DNA of 64,000 bases from Profftia tarda (GTDB lineage: Bacteria > Pseudomonadota > Gammaproteobacteria > Enterobacterales > Enterobacteriaceae), in contig NZ_LR890047.1 of assembly GCF_904848675.1 (NCBI RefSeq), forward strand, positions 124,001 through 188,000, written 5' to 3'. A program made the translations under genes and the position numbers. This document shows positions 32,248-42,627 of this stretch, piece after piece (within the stretch, counting starts at the first letter, position 1; each line of letters begins with the position of its first letter). The notes under the pieces are model-generated. The model did not search any database and was not told the origin of the DNA. It saw only the letters and a list, made by a program, of their open reading frames with translations.

Positions 32248-32306
32248 TATCTTCTACCAGAAGAATTATTATTCTTCCTTACTCTCTGCTATTATAGCAG
32301 AAGATA
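32248..32306. repeat. Cluster of nested hairpins
   Basis: Outer arms TATCTTCT (32248-32255) and AGAAGATA (32299-32306) enclose GAAGAAT-tatt-ATTCTTC (32260-32277) and the near-palindrome TCTGCTAT-t-ATAGCAGA (32285-32301, overlapping the outer arm). If transcribed it could fold into a small branched RNA. No promoter or known RNA family is recognised. Confidence 0.4.
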
Positions 32307-33694
32307 ATCATGCAGGAATTATTCACGAATACTGTTGATTAAAAATAGATTATGTTTACTTTCATTTTTCTGTCGAGAACAGAGTATGGGAAAGGCATTA
32401 AAGTAAATATTCTTAATCCATATAAATACAACAATATTATGACAATAATGTAAACATTCTATTCGGTATGCGCTGATAAATGATATTTTTATTGCATATA
32501 GTGCTAAAATACCATCATAGTTGAAATAATATACTCCAAGTATGCACTATATCACTGATATTTGTCTTCCACAAGATGTATCAAAATAATCTTTATACGA
32601 ATTTGTCTATTAACATTACTACTTACATTTTTTTACTAAATTTAATCTAATATACTAGCGTATCCTAAGGTAGAGTAAAAAAGCCTCTGCTCTATATAAT
32701 GATATCTATGTTATTACTAGACTTATTTGCTATGATTGATAAGATATCATATTAAACATTTGAATAATCTTTACTCTAAGAACATCTCTAATATAATCAC
32801 TATAACCTAAATTAGTATTTTAAAAGCATACAGGTTTTGCGAGAATCATAAGAAGATTGGATAAACAGATTAATATTTTGTTATAGATTAACATTATGTC
32901 CGAAAACTAAGATGTTATATAAATTAGTGTTTATTATGCTAGCATACGCAAGTATAAAAAAATTTTTATTAAGAATTATATTATATGGTATGATTCTATT
33001 CAGTTAAGATCTCAGGTATATTATCTATCTAAGCCATATTCTCTATATTGTATTACAGCAAGGCTTATAATACTGGTTCTGCTATCTAATCTTTTTAATC
33101 AACCCTGGTAATTTAGGCTATCATAGAAGTTATTAAATATCGTGTTACTTTTAGCTATTTTTAGAGTGTGCATACTTATCAATTTTTAGTAGGATATAAA
33201 AAAATTAAGTATTTTATAGCTATAATAAGCAAGAAATAATCTGTTTATTTTATCTGTGCCTTATATAGCATATAGATAATTACTGTTTTATATGAAAATT
33301 GTAAATTTTTGAGTTATTTTGAATATGATACTATAATTATAATCAACTTTTGATACAAAAATCTAATACTCATATAAGTTTAATAAAAGCAATTAGAGAT
33401 AAGATAATCTGATTTAATTTTACTAGAACCTGTAAAAAATAAAAGTTCCTTATTGACTTAAATATGCTTTCCTGCATAGTCTTCAGTTATTACCATCTAT
33501 AGTAATAAAGATATTATTCTTAATATAAGTGTACTTTAGCAAGTATCTAATTGCTATATCTGTATACAGATACAAATAGTAACTAAGGAAGATAAGCAGT
33601 AAATTACGTATTTTATTAAGTTTTTTAATTATAAAAAGGTATTAATTTCTTCTTGTTAGAAGATAAAATTTTAATTAAAAATTAAGGTTTTATA

Positions 33695-34366
33695 TTATGC
33701 AATGTTTAAATATTTATGCATCTGGATCGATAAACGCCAATTTCTAGCAATGCATGTTTTTATACAAAGTTTGGTAGAGGTTTCCTTTTGGCTAATCGGC
33801 TGAAGTGATATTAATCTTTGCTTTTTGTCATTTAGTAGACCTAGCAATTTATCTAAATTTTCTATATCACTATTGCGGGATACCGGGTGCTTTAACTCAT
33901 CAGAACGCATAAGTGAAGATTCTAGTACATTCATTTTACCCTTCATATTAATTTTGGGAGATACTGTAACCCAAGTTTCCTCAGAGCAAAGAATTTCATG
34001 AGTTCCGCTAGTTTCAATTTGGCAAGATAAACTCTCCGTACTCATTAATTTTGTGAGGGGTCTTAAATCATGTATGCAGGGCTCACCTCCAGTAATAACC
34101 ACATGGCGAGCTGTATAGTTACTATTACGCATAATTGTTAATATTTGTTCGGAAGCTGCCCAGCACCATTCATCGTTTTCTTCGCTTTTCATCATAATGT
34201 CGTTTATGCTGACTTCATATTTAGGTGAGTGTTCCCATGTATATTTAGTATCGCACCAGCTACACCCTACCGGACAGCCCTGCAATCTAATAAAAATAGC
34301 TGGGACACCGGCGTATACGCCTTCTCCTTGAATGGTTTCTACAAATTGATTAACAGGATAAAACAT
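33695..34366 (-). CDS. queE: 7-carboxy-7-deazaguanine synthase (radical SAM)
   Basis: Radical-SAM step in making preQ0, the precursor of the queuosine modification of tRNA wobble bases. The frame is open 36 codons further upstream, but the Met of MFYPVNQF aligns with the E. coli start and gives exactly 223 aa. The iron-sulfur motif is C-x3-C-x2-C (CPVGCSWC). Substrate and SAM residues lie in VETIQGEG, FIRLQG, TGGEPCIHD and QIETSGT. The C-terminus CIARNWRLSIQMHKYLN is nearly identical to E. coli. queC and queD are not in the window. It implies that tRNA queuosine is still made, unless the gene is a leftover. Confidence 0.95.
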   Translation of the reverse strand: MFYPVNQFVETIQGEGVYAGVPAIFIRLQGCPVGCSWCDTKYTWEHSPKYEVSINDIMMKSEENDEWCWAASEQILTIMRNSNYTARHVVITGGEPCIHDLRPLTKLMSTESLSCQIETSGTHEILCSEETWVTVSPKINMKGKMNVLESSLMRSDELKHPVSRNSDIENLDKLLGLLNDKKQRLISLQPISQKETSTKLCIKTCIARNWRLSIQMHKYLNIA

Positions 34367-35316
34367 TAGATACTCATAATTATAGTTTAAGAATTTGATG
34401 TTCATTACAACATTTAGAGTAAGAACACGTATTCTATGCTTTATAGCATACTTTTTTACTCTTTCTTTTGTCAATTTTATATCAAGGTAATTTTTGATGA
34501 TAAATATCTAGTTCAATGTATCTGCTAGATACATTCTATAAATAATATGCATATATTAATCATTCCTTTCTAGTAACAGTTTTATATTATTATCATAATA
34601 CTGTAATATCTTCTTATTATGATAACAGTATTTTTCTATTATAGAATATAATATTGATATTATTGAAGTAGAAGAATGCTAGGATAGTTTTTATCTGACA
34701 AACTCTATAAATGCTCTTAATTATATTCCTATCATTAATCTTTTACAATTATACGAATAACATATTAACTATTATTTAGTAATAGCAGTTAGTTATATAA
34801 GCGTATCTTTTAGAAAAACAGGCCCATAATAATAATATTACTGCATTTATAATTGACTGACTCTATAATGCATTGTACATGTTTCATTGAGTTGCTGCAT
34901 TGTAATTGTCTTTTAAGATCATAAAAGAATGATTTTATATCTTGTATGATTTTATTAATTTATTTTAACTCTATCATGATTAAATAGTGATGCCTAAACT
35001 TATATGTTATATTGATTTTTCTTTTAGTATAAAACAAGATGACCTAAGATATACTTGAATTGATAAAAGAGTCAAATTGATTTTAACGTATTGTAGTAGG
35101 TTTATTTTGTTAAATACTATGATTAATATGAGCAAGAAGATCTAAATTATATAATTGGTTTACGGCAATGATGAGAGTCATTCCGTACTTCATTTATTTT
35201 AATGCTTATTAGTTAAGCATTAATCCTGTTCAACAGTAAATACAATATTTTAACATACATAATTTGCTTTAATTATGATCTTCTAAGAGCATATATGAAA
35301 GTAGCATTACTTGTCC

Positions 35317-35344
35317 TAGTATCAGTATAAAAATACTGATACTA
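35317..35344. repeat. Perfect 12-bp hairpin
   Basis: TAGTATCAGTAT and ATACTGATACTA separated by AAAA, deep inside the queE-grxD desert. There is no adjacent gene to serve as a terminator for, and no T-run on the plus strand. Confidence 0.7.
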
Positions 35345-36254
35345 AATTTATTGAGCCTAAAACAATAACTTACGCAAATCTTTTGATTTATACACTTTCT
35401 ATTAACATTGGTTTCTGATTTTAAAAAATAAATTCTATCATCTTTTAATCAATTAGAAGTACTTGAATAATTTTATCTAATGTTAAGTTTAATAGCCCAT
35501 TACAATATTTCTAATCCTCTTGCATGAGCTGCTTGCAGTATGGAGTACTCTATATTTATTAGATAATAACATTGAGGATGTCTCAAAATATTTTCCGAAA
35601 ATGATTAATTATTTTGCAAAACTCAAGTGATTGTTTTCCCTTAAATTAAAGAACAATATATCTACATATTGCTTAAGTATGAGTAGTTTTATAAATTCAT
35701 CTATCAATTTAATTTTATTATATATTTGTATTGTATATTAATAATATAATCTAAATGAAGAGCACTTATCTATATCACATGTATCAATTCTTTGTTAGAT
35801 ATATTATGCATTCCATAACTTGTTTGTATTTATTGTATGTTGATGCAATTATGGTCTTCTTTATTTATAAAGTGATGATCTCACTAAGTATCTGATTATT
35901 TATCGCAGTTTGCCCAATCTGCTTTATACTATCGTGCAAGAAAACTTCTAATAGCCTATTTTAAGTTTTTGCTCAAGAAATTTTTATATAAATTGGTAAT
36001 CAAATATAAAAAATTTCTTTTGATCCAAAGTAATAATTTAGTACTTTCCTGATCAAGCATTCTGTTATCTAGTAAAAGTAGATATTTTATATATCATCCA
36101 TAAAGATTTAAAGCTAATAGTATTAACAATTGATGTATGAATTAAACTTCTGAGGAATAAACTAGTATAGATAACTTACATGATATCCTTTGTACTCTAA
36201 CGTAATGCATAACGATATTATGCTGTATCTGATATATTGTATGAATAATAAACC

Positions 36255-36289
36255 TTAAGGTATAGTTCAATTCATGAACTATACCTTAA
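36255..36289. repeat. Perfect 15-bp hairpin
   Basis: TTAAGGTATAGTTCA and its exact reverse complement with a 5-nt spacer ATTCA. About 470 nt upstream of grxD. Too long to be a likely chance event; it could be the terminator of a deleted gene or an operator-like dyad. Confidence 0.8.
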
Positions 36290-36429
36290 TCTTGCTGCCT
36301 GACAAATAAAGTGCATATTAGTATTGCTATATGTTATATTTAATACTTTCTGTATAATATAGGAATAATAGGGTTAATCCAAAAGTATTATTTTGGACAA
36401 ATTTTATTTTTTCAAATGAGGAGGTAATA

Positions 36430-36501
36430 ATGAGAAGGATCTTAAAGAAAATTCGGCTATTTGATAAATTATCTATCATATTTTATAGCATAAAGTTCTG
36501 A
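36430..36501 (+). other. 23-codon frame behind a consensus ribosome-binding site
   Basis: GAGGAGGT (36418-36425) sits 4 nt before an ATG opening MRRILKKIRLFDKLS ..., which stops after 23 codons at TGA. The site quality is high but the peptide is unrecognised. It is either a very short leader-like peptide upstream of grxD or the head of a deleted gene. Confidence 0.25.
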
Positions 36502-36759
36502 TTATGTTTATGGATAATCAGCGGATAAATTTAATTGGTTTTATGCAAAATTTAACGCAGAAATATTGCTTATTAAAAATATATATCTTAATATTCGTTG
36601 TGTTTATTCTAATAGATTTTTATGATTATTATATTTATCCCTCTATTTACATGGATCTTCTGAGTCTGCCTCTTTACTCAAAAGAGTAGAGTTTAATCAT
36701 TAAAGATGCAACTTGCATGATATATTAAGCCATAATTTTGGCAGAGGAAAGAAAGCGCT

Positions 36760-37110
36760 ATGACTACTCTTGAAAAAATTACACAACAACTTTCGCAAAA
36801 CCCTATTATTTTATACATGAAAGGCTCCCCACAATCACCTCTCTGTGGTTTTTCTGCTCGAGCCGTCAAGGTATTATCTGCTTGTGCTTGCGGGCAAAAT
36901 TTTTCTTATATAGACATACTACAGCATCCTGATATTCGCACCGAGTTACCAAATTATTCTAATTGGCCAACTTTTCCCCAGTTATGGATTGAAAATGAGC
37001 TTATTGGTGGTTGTGATATAATGGTAGAAATGTATCGTTCTGGAGAGATCCAGCAGCTAATTAAAGAAATTTCAGCTAAATATTATATTAATCATATAGA
37101 AGCGCAATGA
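36760..37110 (+). CDS. grxD: Monothiol glutaredoxin 4
   Basis: CGFS-type glutaredoxin that holds and passes on [2Fe-2S] clusters with glutathione, supporting iron-sulfur protein maturation. 116 aa (115 in E. coli). The CGFS active site follows KGSPQSPL near residue 30. The TFPQLW cis-Pro loop and GGCDIMVEM glutathione-binding segment are intact. AGAGGAAAG precedes the ATG. Works in the same pathway as ErpA, also in this window. Followed after 75 nt by a 19-bp perfect A/T hairpin that is probably its terminator. Confidence 0.97.
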   Translation: MTTLEKITQQLSQNPIILYMKGSPQSPLCGFSARAVKVLSACACGQNFSYIDILQHPDIRTELPNYSNWPTFPQLWIENELIGGCDIMVEMYRSGEIQQLIKEISAKYYINHIEAQ

Positions 37111-37185
37111 TCAAAAAATTGCTATCACATTAAAATATAGTAAATATATTGGGGCCAGAGCACCCATTAAATAACGTACTATGCT

Positions 37186-37229
37186 TATCATAATATTTAT
37201 ATTGAAGTGACAATATAAATATTATGATA
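37186..37229 (+). terminator. 19-bp perfect A/T hairpin behind grxD
   Basis: Two perfectly complementary 19-nt arms (37186-37204 and 37211-37229; TATCATAATATTT... paired with ...AAATATTATGATA) around a 6-nt loop AAGTGA, followed by TATTTTGTTT. Starts 75 nt after the grxD stop. Only three of 19 pairs are G-C (or C-G). Position and T-rich tail suggest an intrinsic terminator whose stem has been lengthened to compensate for low G+C. Confidence 0.65.
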
Positions 37230-37737
37230 TATTTTGTTTATTGCGTATAAAAATGATTAGGTCATACTAAGTATTTTAAGAATTTATCTTTTAGGTCAAT
37301 GCAGTTTAAGCGATAGCTTAATAATATGCAAAATAAATTAATTCAATATTATTAGCATATGCAGTGTGAGTTTTATAAAAGTTCACTTAATTGTATTAAC
37401 TGATCTATTCAAATAGATGTTATTAGCATAATTACTTCCTCGTTTGAAAATATGAACATTTTTCTAAAATAATATTTTTTGGATTAATCCTGCTATTTCC
37501 ATTTATATAGAAAGAATCAGATATAAGGATCAATCAATAATTACAATGATTCTTATTAATGATCTTCTGAAAGAATTATCAAAATAATTTTAAGAACCTT
37601 TAAAGTTAAAATATTTTTATTCTGCATTATCTTTACAATTTCTTTTAAAGAAAAACTATATTTTGTCATTTGGTAGAAAGTCCAAAAATAATGTGCAAAA
37701 TAAGAACAAACGCAAAATAAGATCAAATATCTTTTGA

Positions 37738-37790
37738 TAAACGATCATGGTCCTTGTGAATCTCTCCACCAGTTCTTATGCTTTATAATC
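37738..37790 (-). pseudogene. pdxH: Possible fragment of pdxH (pyridoxine phosphate oxidase) C-terminus
   Basis: One minus-strand frame reads GGEIHKDHDRLSK, preceded by LRL, a stop, and SIRT. E. coli PdxH has [22 protein letters not shown] at its C-terminal signature. GGE, one His, HDR and flanking hydrophobics line up with one extra residue and a small gap. In E. coli pdxH lies beside tyrS-pdxY, and pdxY is 440 nt away here, but the strand is opposite, so an inversion would be needed. Short and by eye only; weak. Confidence 0.22.
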
Positions 37791-38228
37791 GAAGAGTAAT
37801 CTTATTATGAGATAAATATTACCCAATACAGATAAGGTAGAATTATTTATTTCTGTAACGTTACAATTAAGTAGATATTAAAATGTTTATTATGTGATAC
37901 AGTTTAACTACTATCTTTTCAGATATAATCTGATTGAAAAAATAATTTTTTATTCTATAGTAAATAATTAAAATATTATTTTTCCCATTTATTCTGAGTC
38001 ACATACATTATCTGAACATAGTCCAGCTAGATAATTTATTAATAATTAAATATCTTATTTTTAAGATATAAAGCATATGATTATGCGCACTTACTACGCT
38101 TAAGACATAGAGAGCGAGTAATCAACAGAAATATTTAATATATTTATATAAATTTAGACTGATAATATTTTGTTTTAAGTACTCATAAAAAGAGCAAGTG
38201 TATAGTGTAAGTGATGCAGGTCTCATCT

Positions 38229-39089
38229 ATGAAAAATATCCTATCTATACAATCTCATGTAGTTTTTGGTCACGCAGGAAATAGCTCTGCTGTGTTCCCT
38301 ATGCGTCGCATGGGTGTTAATGTTTGGCCACTGAATACTGTTCAATTTTCAAATCATACTCAGTATGGCAGGTGGACTGGGTGTTTGATGCCTGATAATC
38401 ATTTAAATGAAATTGTTCAAGGAATTATAAATATTGAGCAGCTTAAAAATTGCGATGCTGTATTGAGTGGATATATTGGTTCACCAGAACAGGGCAGACA
38501 TATTCTCGATATTGTGCGCAAAGTAAAATCTGCAAATCCTAATGCTTGGTATTTCTGTGATCCGGTCATGGGTCATCCAGAAAAAGGTTGTATAGTTGCT
38601 CCCGGAGTCGCTGATTTTTTAGCTTGTGATGCTATAAAAAACAGCGATATTATAGCTCCTAATTTGCTGGAGTTAGTGAAACTTACTGGACATAATATCA
38701 AGTGCGTAGAAGACGCACTTACTGCTGCTCGTAGTATTATAAATCATAGTAATAGAATAGTTTTAGTTAAGCATTTATCTTATGCTGGTTATTATAAAAA
38801 TTGTTTTGAAATGATTTTAGTAACAGCTGATGAAGCATGGCATATCAGTCGTCCTTTAATAGATTTTGGTGATCGTCAGCCCGTTGGTGTTGGCGATTTA
38901 ACTAGTGGTTTACTATTAGTAGGAATGCTTCAAGGTAAATCACTAAAAAAAGCATTTGAACATATGACTGCAGCAGTTTACGAAGTTATTTTAACCACTA
39001 AAGAGATGGGTTCTTATGAACTACAGCTAGTAGCTGTGCAAGATCGTATAGTTCAACCAGTTCATCAGTTTTTCGCAGTAGCACTGTAA
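38229..39089 (+). CDS. pdxY: Pyridoxal kinase PdxY
   Basis: Ribokinase-family enzyme that phosphorylates pyridoxal to PLP in the salvage pathway. 286 aa from the Met of MKNILSIQSHV, which aligns with E. coli (287 aa); the frame is open six codons earlier from a GTG. AGG lies about 8 nt upstream of the chosen start. Substrate loop SHVVFGHAGNSSA, FCDPVMGHPEKG, and the anion-hole and catalytic Asp in PVGVGDLTSGL are all present. It implies that vitamin B6 is taken from the host or supplied elsewhere. A 14-bp A/T palindrome sits 11 nt behind the stop. Confidence 0.95.
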   Translation: MKNILSIQSHVVFGHAGNSSAVFPMRRMGVNVWPLNTVQFSNHTQYGRWTGCLMPDNHLNEIVQGIINIEQLKNCDAVLSGYIGSPEQGRHILDIVRKVKSANPNAWYFCDPVMGHPEKGCIVAPGVADFLACDAIKNSDIIAPNLLELVKLTGHNIKCVEDALTAARSIINHSNRIVLVKHLSYAGYYKNCFEMILVTADEAWHISRPLIDFGDRQPVGVGDLTSGLLLVGMLQGKSLKKAFEHMTAAVYEVILTTKEMGSYELQLVAVQDRIVQPVHQFFAVAL

Positions 39090-40100
39090 TTACCTATCTT
39101 ATAAATTAATTTATGTAATAATTAATTAACAATAACTCAATCATATAATCAGATATTGTTTTACATAATATCTATAAGTAAATATTACTTGATTTAATAG
39201 AATAAATTCTGGTGTATTCTATGATATAATTATGCAATCTTTTATGCAATTGCTATTTAATGGCTTTATATAGTTTTAATAATTTTTTAAAAAATTTTGG
39301 AGATATATACTAAAATATAATAATTATTATTCTCTAACTCAGGAGGAAGCATATTGAATAGTAATCTACTATAAAAAGGAAGCCATGCATCCATGACTAT
39401 TATTTTATTTTATCTTTTACGCACGAAATTTTGTGCAGTAACAAATTTATCGCATCACTTGATAATTTAATGACAATATGAATAAATATGAGCAAATTTG
39501 TATTTGGCGTCTAAAGGCGCGCTCTATCATATGTAATATTCTTATTTATTGCTTTTGCTATAATTCCTGATATTTAAGCCCTGAATCTTTTGAAAGACAA
39601 AGACAACTAATTGTAAAATCAACAGTAGGTTACTATCTCATAAGATTTCCAGATGTGTATTGATTCTATGCTCTTACATAAATAAGAAAGCAAACTTGCT
39701 ACTCAATTATCTCATATATTTTGAATAACGCTAGTTATATGCATGCTATAAGCTCGTAATCTTACTCTTAATGCAGAACATCTACGATATCATATTAACG
39801 TATGCCGAAAAAGGTATGATAATCGGAGAAGATAATACTATTGATATAATGCAATTTCTTAATGCAAAAGTATTAATCTTAAAATTGAGGATAAGTCTCC
39901 AGATAAGATAGGATATTAAATGATAATTATTCTGATGATTAATATGAAATTAAAGTCCTCACATGATTTAAGATATAATATGTATAGCATATAGATTAAA
40001 TCATAGTTTTTTTCTCATCTTCAGTATTATATAACTCTTAAAATCCTAAGTATTATAGAAATATGATTTTATTCAATATGAATTATGTAAAATAATATAT
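39090..40100. other. Spacer between pdxY and lnt
   Basis: Convergent region, with no gene recognised. A 46-codon plus-strand frame (39771-39911, MQNIYDIILTYAEKG ...) looks protein-like by composition, but it has no ribosome-binding site and no family that I can name. Frames of this size are expected by chance here. Confidence 0.5.
39101..39114 (+). terminator. 14-bp A/T palindrome behind pdxY
   Basis: ATAAATTAATTTAT, perfect dyad, 11 nt after the pdxY stop, followed by another TTAATTAA dyad. It occupies the terminator position but is short and pure A/T, so function is uncertain. Confidence 0.35.
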
Positions 40101-41639
40101 TTATTTAAAGAAAAAATTAATATTTTTTCGCCCTACAAATAGTGCTATGATAGACATCATAAAGGTCAATAGCCATAATGGAACATAACCAAATCGAGAA
40201 TAAGGTGTTAAGCAAGTGGTTGGAACCATAGTAACATCTAAAATTTGACGTTCAAATTGAGGTATTTTAGAAATAATGTTTCCTGAAGCATCTACAGCTG
40301 CTGTAATACCGTTATTAGTGCTATTTAATAACGGTCGACCTAGTTCTAAGGCGCGCATGCGCGCCATCTGGAAATGTTGCCACGGACCTATGGAATGACC
40401 AAACCAAGCATCATTAGATACCGTTAGGAGTAAATCAGTGTTAGATAAGAAATTAGCACGAACCTGTTCTCCAAACACTATTTCATAGCAAATAGCAGCC
40501 GTTATTTTATAGCCTTGTACACTAAGTTGTGGTTGAATATAATCACCGCGACTCAAGGACGACATAGGTAAGTTGAACAATGGAGCAAGATATCGTAGTA
40601 GATGTTTGCATGGCAAGAACTCACCAAATGGTACTAGATGGTGTTTATTGTAGCGATTTTTATTTTCATATAAATAATCTTCTTGATCTCCTAGAACAAT
40701 CACAGTGTTGTAATATTTTGTTCCAAATGCAGATTCGCGATCATGAATAATTCCTGTAATCAGACTGCTATGATGTGAGCGAAATAATCTATCAAGTATT
40801 ACAAGAAAATTATTCTGATTCCTCTCAGTATCTGAGATACTGGACTCAGGCCAGATAATTATAGTATTCTGATTTAGACAAGAAAATGATTTCTCAAGAT
40901 AAGACTGTAGCGTAGTCATCAAGAATTTCGGATCCCACTTAATTGATTGATCAATATTTCCCTGTACCATTCTAACATTAACAGATTTATAATCCTGATT
41001 CTGATACCATTGAATTTTGCGTAGCGGTAAAGAGAATAGCAATAAAGAGATAGCTGTAATGGCTGGTATTACTTTGCGGTTTGATGCTGAAAGAAGCAAT
41101 AAGCCGCTGATTGTGATCAAGAGATAGGTGACTGTCTCTACACCTAAGATTGGTGCTAGACCTTTAAGAGGACCATCTATTTGGCTGTAACCAAATTGCA
41201 GCCAAGGAAATCCTGTAAAAATGTAACTTCGGAAGTATTCAGTAAGATGCCACACCGCCGGAGCTGCAACTACTAAACGCCAAACGTTAGAATGGGGCCA
41301 AAAATAATTCAGTAACCCACTAAATAACATAGGATAAATTGAAAGATATGATACAAGGATTATTACTAGTAATATATTAATAGTAGTTGGCATACCGCCA
41401 AATTTCTCTATACTAAGATAAACCCATTGAATTCCAGTACCAAAGAACCCCATACCCCATAAAAATCCTAATATCATAGTATTTTTGGTATCTCGATTTA
41501 GCGTGATTGCAAGTAACCCAAATACCGAAACAATTGCTGCCGGCCAAAAATCATATGGAGAAAAAGAAAGAGTGCCAACTGCACCTAATATTAAAGCTAG
41601 GCAACTAATCACCCAATTATATTGAAATAATAATAACAT
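40101..41639 (-). CDS. lnt: Apolipoprotein N-acyltransferase
   Basis: Inner-membrane enzyme adding the third acyl chain to lipoproteins, needed for Lol transport to the outer membrane. 512 aa, as in E. coli. About six N-terminal membrane helices precede the nitrilase domain facing the periplasm; the triad Glu (IIWPESSIS), Lys (NKHHLVPFGE) and Cys (AICYEIVFG) is complete. A last hydrophobic helix (LLTFMMSIIALFV) ends the protein. It starts 5 nt after the corC stop, so it is the last gene of the ybeY-corC-lnt operon, in E. coli order. Its retention suggests outer-membrane lipoproteins are still matured. Confidence 0.97.
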   Translation of the reverse strand: MLLLFQYNWVISCLALILGAVGTLSFSPYDFWPAAIVSVFGLLAITLNRDTKNTMILGFLWGMGFFGTGIQWVYLSIEKFGGMPTTINILLVIILVSYLSIYPMLFSGLLNYFWPHSNVWRLVVAAPAVWHLTEYFRSYIFTGFPWLQFGYSQIDGPLKGLAPILGVETVTYLLITISGLLLLSASNRKVIPAITAISLLLFSLPLRKIQWYQNQDYKSVNVRMVQGNIDQSIKWDPKFLMTTLQSYLEKSFSCLNQNTIIIWPESSISDTERNQNNFLVILDRLFRSHHSSLITGIIHDRESAFGTKYYNTVIVLGDQEDYLYENKNRYNKHHLVPFGEFLPCKHLLRYLAPLFNLPMSSLSRGDYIQPQLSVQGYKITAAICYEIVFGEQVRANFLSNTDLLLTVSNDAWFGHSIGPWQHFQMARMRALELGRPLLNSTNNGITAAVDASGNIISKIPQFERQILDVTMVPTTCLTPYSRFGYVPLWLLTFMMSIIALFVGRKNINFFFK

Positions 41640-41644
41640 TTGTT

Positions 41645-42532
41645 CTATGAATCTTCTAAATTTAAGATAGGATCAGGAGATTCATCGGGGATTTTTATAT
41701 GAACCTGTATAATACGACGGCTATCAACTATAGCTGCTTTAAATTGATAGTTTTCTATTACAATGCTTTCACCACGTGCTGGCAAGTGTCCAAATGCCTG
41801 CATTATCAAACCACCTAGGGTATCTACTTCATCATATCTGAAATGAGTTCCAAAGGACGCGTTAAAATCTTTAATCTGAATAAGAGCGCGTACTGTATAT
41901 ATTTTACGACTTATCTGGCGTATATCGCGATCTTCTACTTCATCATATTCATCGTCTATTTCACCTACTATTAACTCGAGAATATCTTCAATAGTTACTA
42001 AGCCTGAAACTCCACCAAACTCATCTATAACAATAGCCATATGATAACGTTGTGATCGAAATTCTTTGAGCATTCTGTCAACACGTTTACTTTCTGGAAC
42101 AACTACAGCAGCGCGCAATACTTTATTTATGCTAAATGGTTCCGCAGAACTTTGCATAAACTGAAGAAGATCTTTTGCCATCAAAATCCCTTCAATGTGA
42201 TCTTTATCTTCGCTAATCACTGGAAAACGAGAGTGAGCAGATTCTACTATGACATCTAAACATTTTTCTAGCTTTTGATGACTTTTCAGCGTGATCATTT
42301 GGCTGCGTGGGATCATAATATCTCGAACACGCTGCTCGGCAATATCCATAACGCCTTCTAGCATATCACGAGTATCAGGATCGATCAGTGAATTCTGTTC
42401 AGAATCACGGATCAGTTCAACTAAATCTCTACGATTTTTAGGTTCGCTATGAAAAAGTAGATTGAGAATAAGAGAAAAAAAACCTTTTCTGGGACTAGGG
42501 GTATCGTTGTTTTGCGAATGATCGTCGCTCAT
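41645..42532 (-). CDS. corC: CBS-domain protein CorC (YbeX)
   Basis: Cytoplasmic member of the CorC/HlyC family, linked in E. coli to magnesium homeostasis and, more recently, to ribosome and rRNA metabolism; the exact role is unsettled. 295 aa (292 in E. coli). A pair of CBS domains (about residues 70-195; MIPRSQMITL, RFPVISEDKDHIEGILMAKDL, HMAIVIDEFGGVSGLVTIEDI) is followed by the transporter-associated C-terminal domain (DTLGGLIMQAFGHLPARGE). No membrane segments. Middle gene of the operon: 95 nt after ybeY and 5 nt before lnt. Confidence 0.95.
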   Translation of the reverse strand: MSDDHSQNNDTPSPRKGFFSLILNLLFHSEPKNRRDLVELIRDSEQNSLIDPDTRDMLEGVMDIAEQRVRDIMIPRSQMITLKSHQKLEKCLDVIVESAHSRFPVISEDKDHIEGILMAKDLLQFMQSSAEPFSINKVLRAAVVVPESKRVDRMLKEFRSQRYHMAIVIDEFGGVSGLVTIEDILELIVGEIDDEYDEVEDRDIRQISRKIYTVRALIQIKDFNASFGTHFRYDEVDTLGGLIMQAFGHLPARGESIVIENYQFKAAIVDSRRIIQVHIKIPDESPDPILNLEDS

Positions 42533-42627
42533 ATTATTAGTTTGTATTTACCTATAATTCGTGCTTCATTGATAATGGTCATCTAGTTTTTGCGGGCAGT
42601 TAAAACAAATATGTTAACGTGACTATT

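Larger units (their letters stand above)
31972..33694. other. Spacer between darP and queE with repeats
   Basis: No gene recognised in 1.7 kb. It contains a 13-bp tandem duplication (32126-32151) and a compact cluster of hairpins (32248-32306). The rest is A+T-rich and multiply stopped. Confidence 0.6.
34367..36759. other. 2.4 kb gene desert between queE and grxD
   Basis: No gene is recognised. Structures present: a bulged 9-bp hairpin (about 35162-35187), a perfect 12-bp hairpin (35317-35344) and a perfect 15-bp hairpin (36255-36289). Two short plus-strand frames precede grxD: 23 codons from ATG 36430 behind a GAGGAGGT site, and 61 codons at 36504-36689 with a hydrophobic middle. Neither resembles a family I know. 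Confidence 0.6.
37111..38228. other. Spacer between grxD and pdxY
   Basis: Contains the long grxD hairpin and, at about 37738-37790 on the minus strand, a possible pdxH fragment listed separately. No intact gene. tyrS, which precedes pdxY in E. coli, is not recognisable. Confidence 0.6.

Noticed and set aside
36504..36689. 61-codon plus-strand frame upstream of grxD, slightly reminiscent of the RNase T N-terminus
   Set aside because: The resemblance is a few scattered residues, and in E. coli rnt is convergent with grxD, so the strand and end would be wrong. Hydrophobic A/T-driven composition explains the frame.
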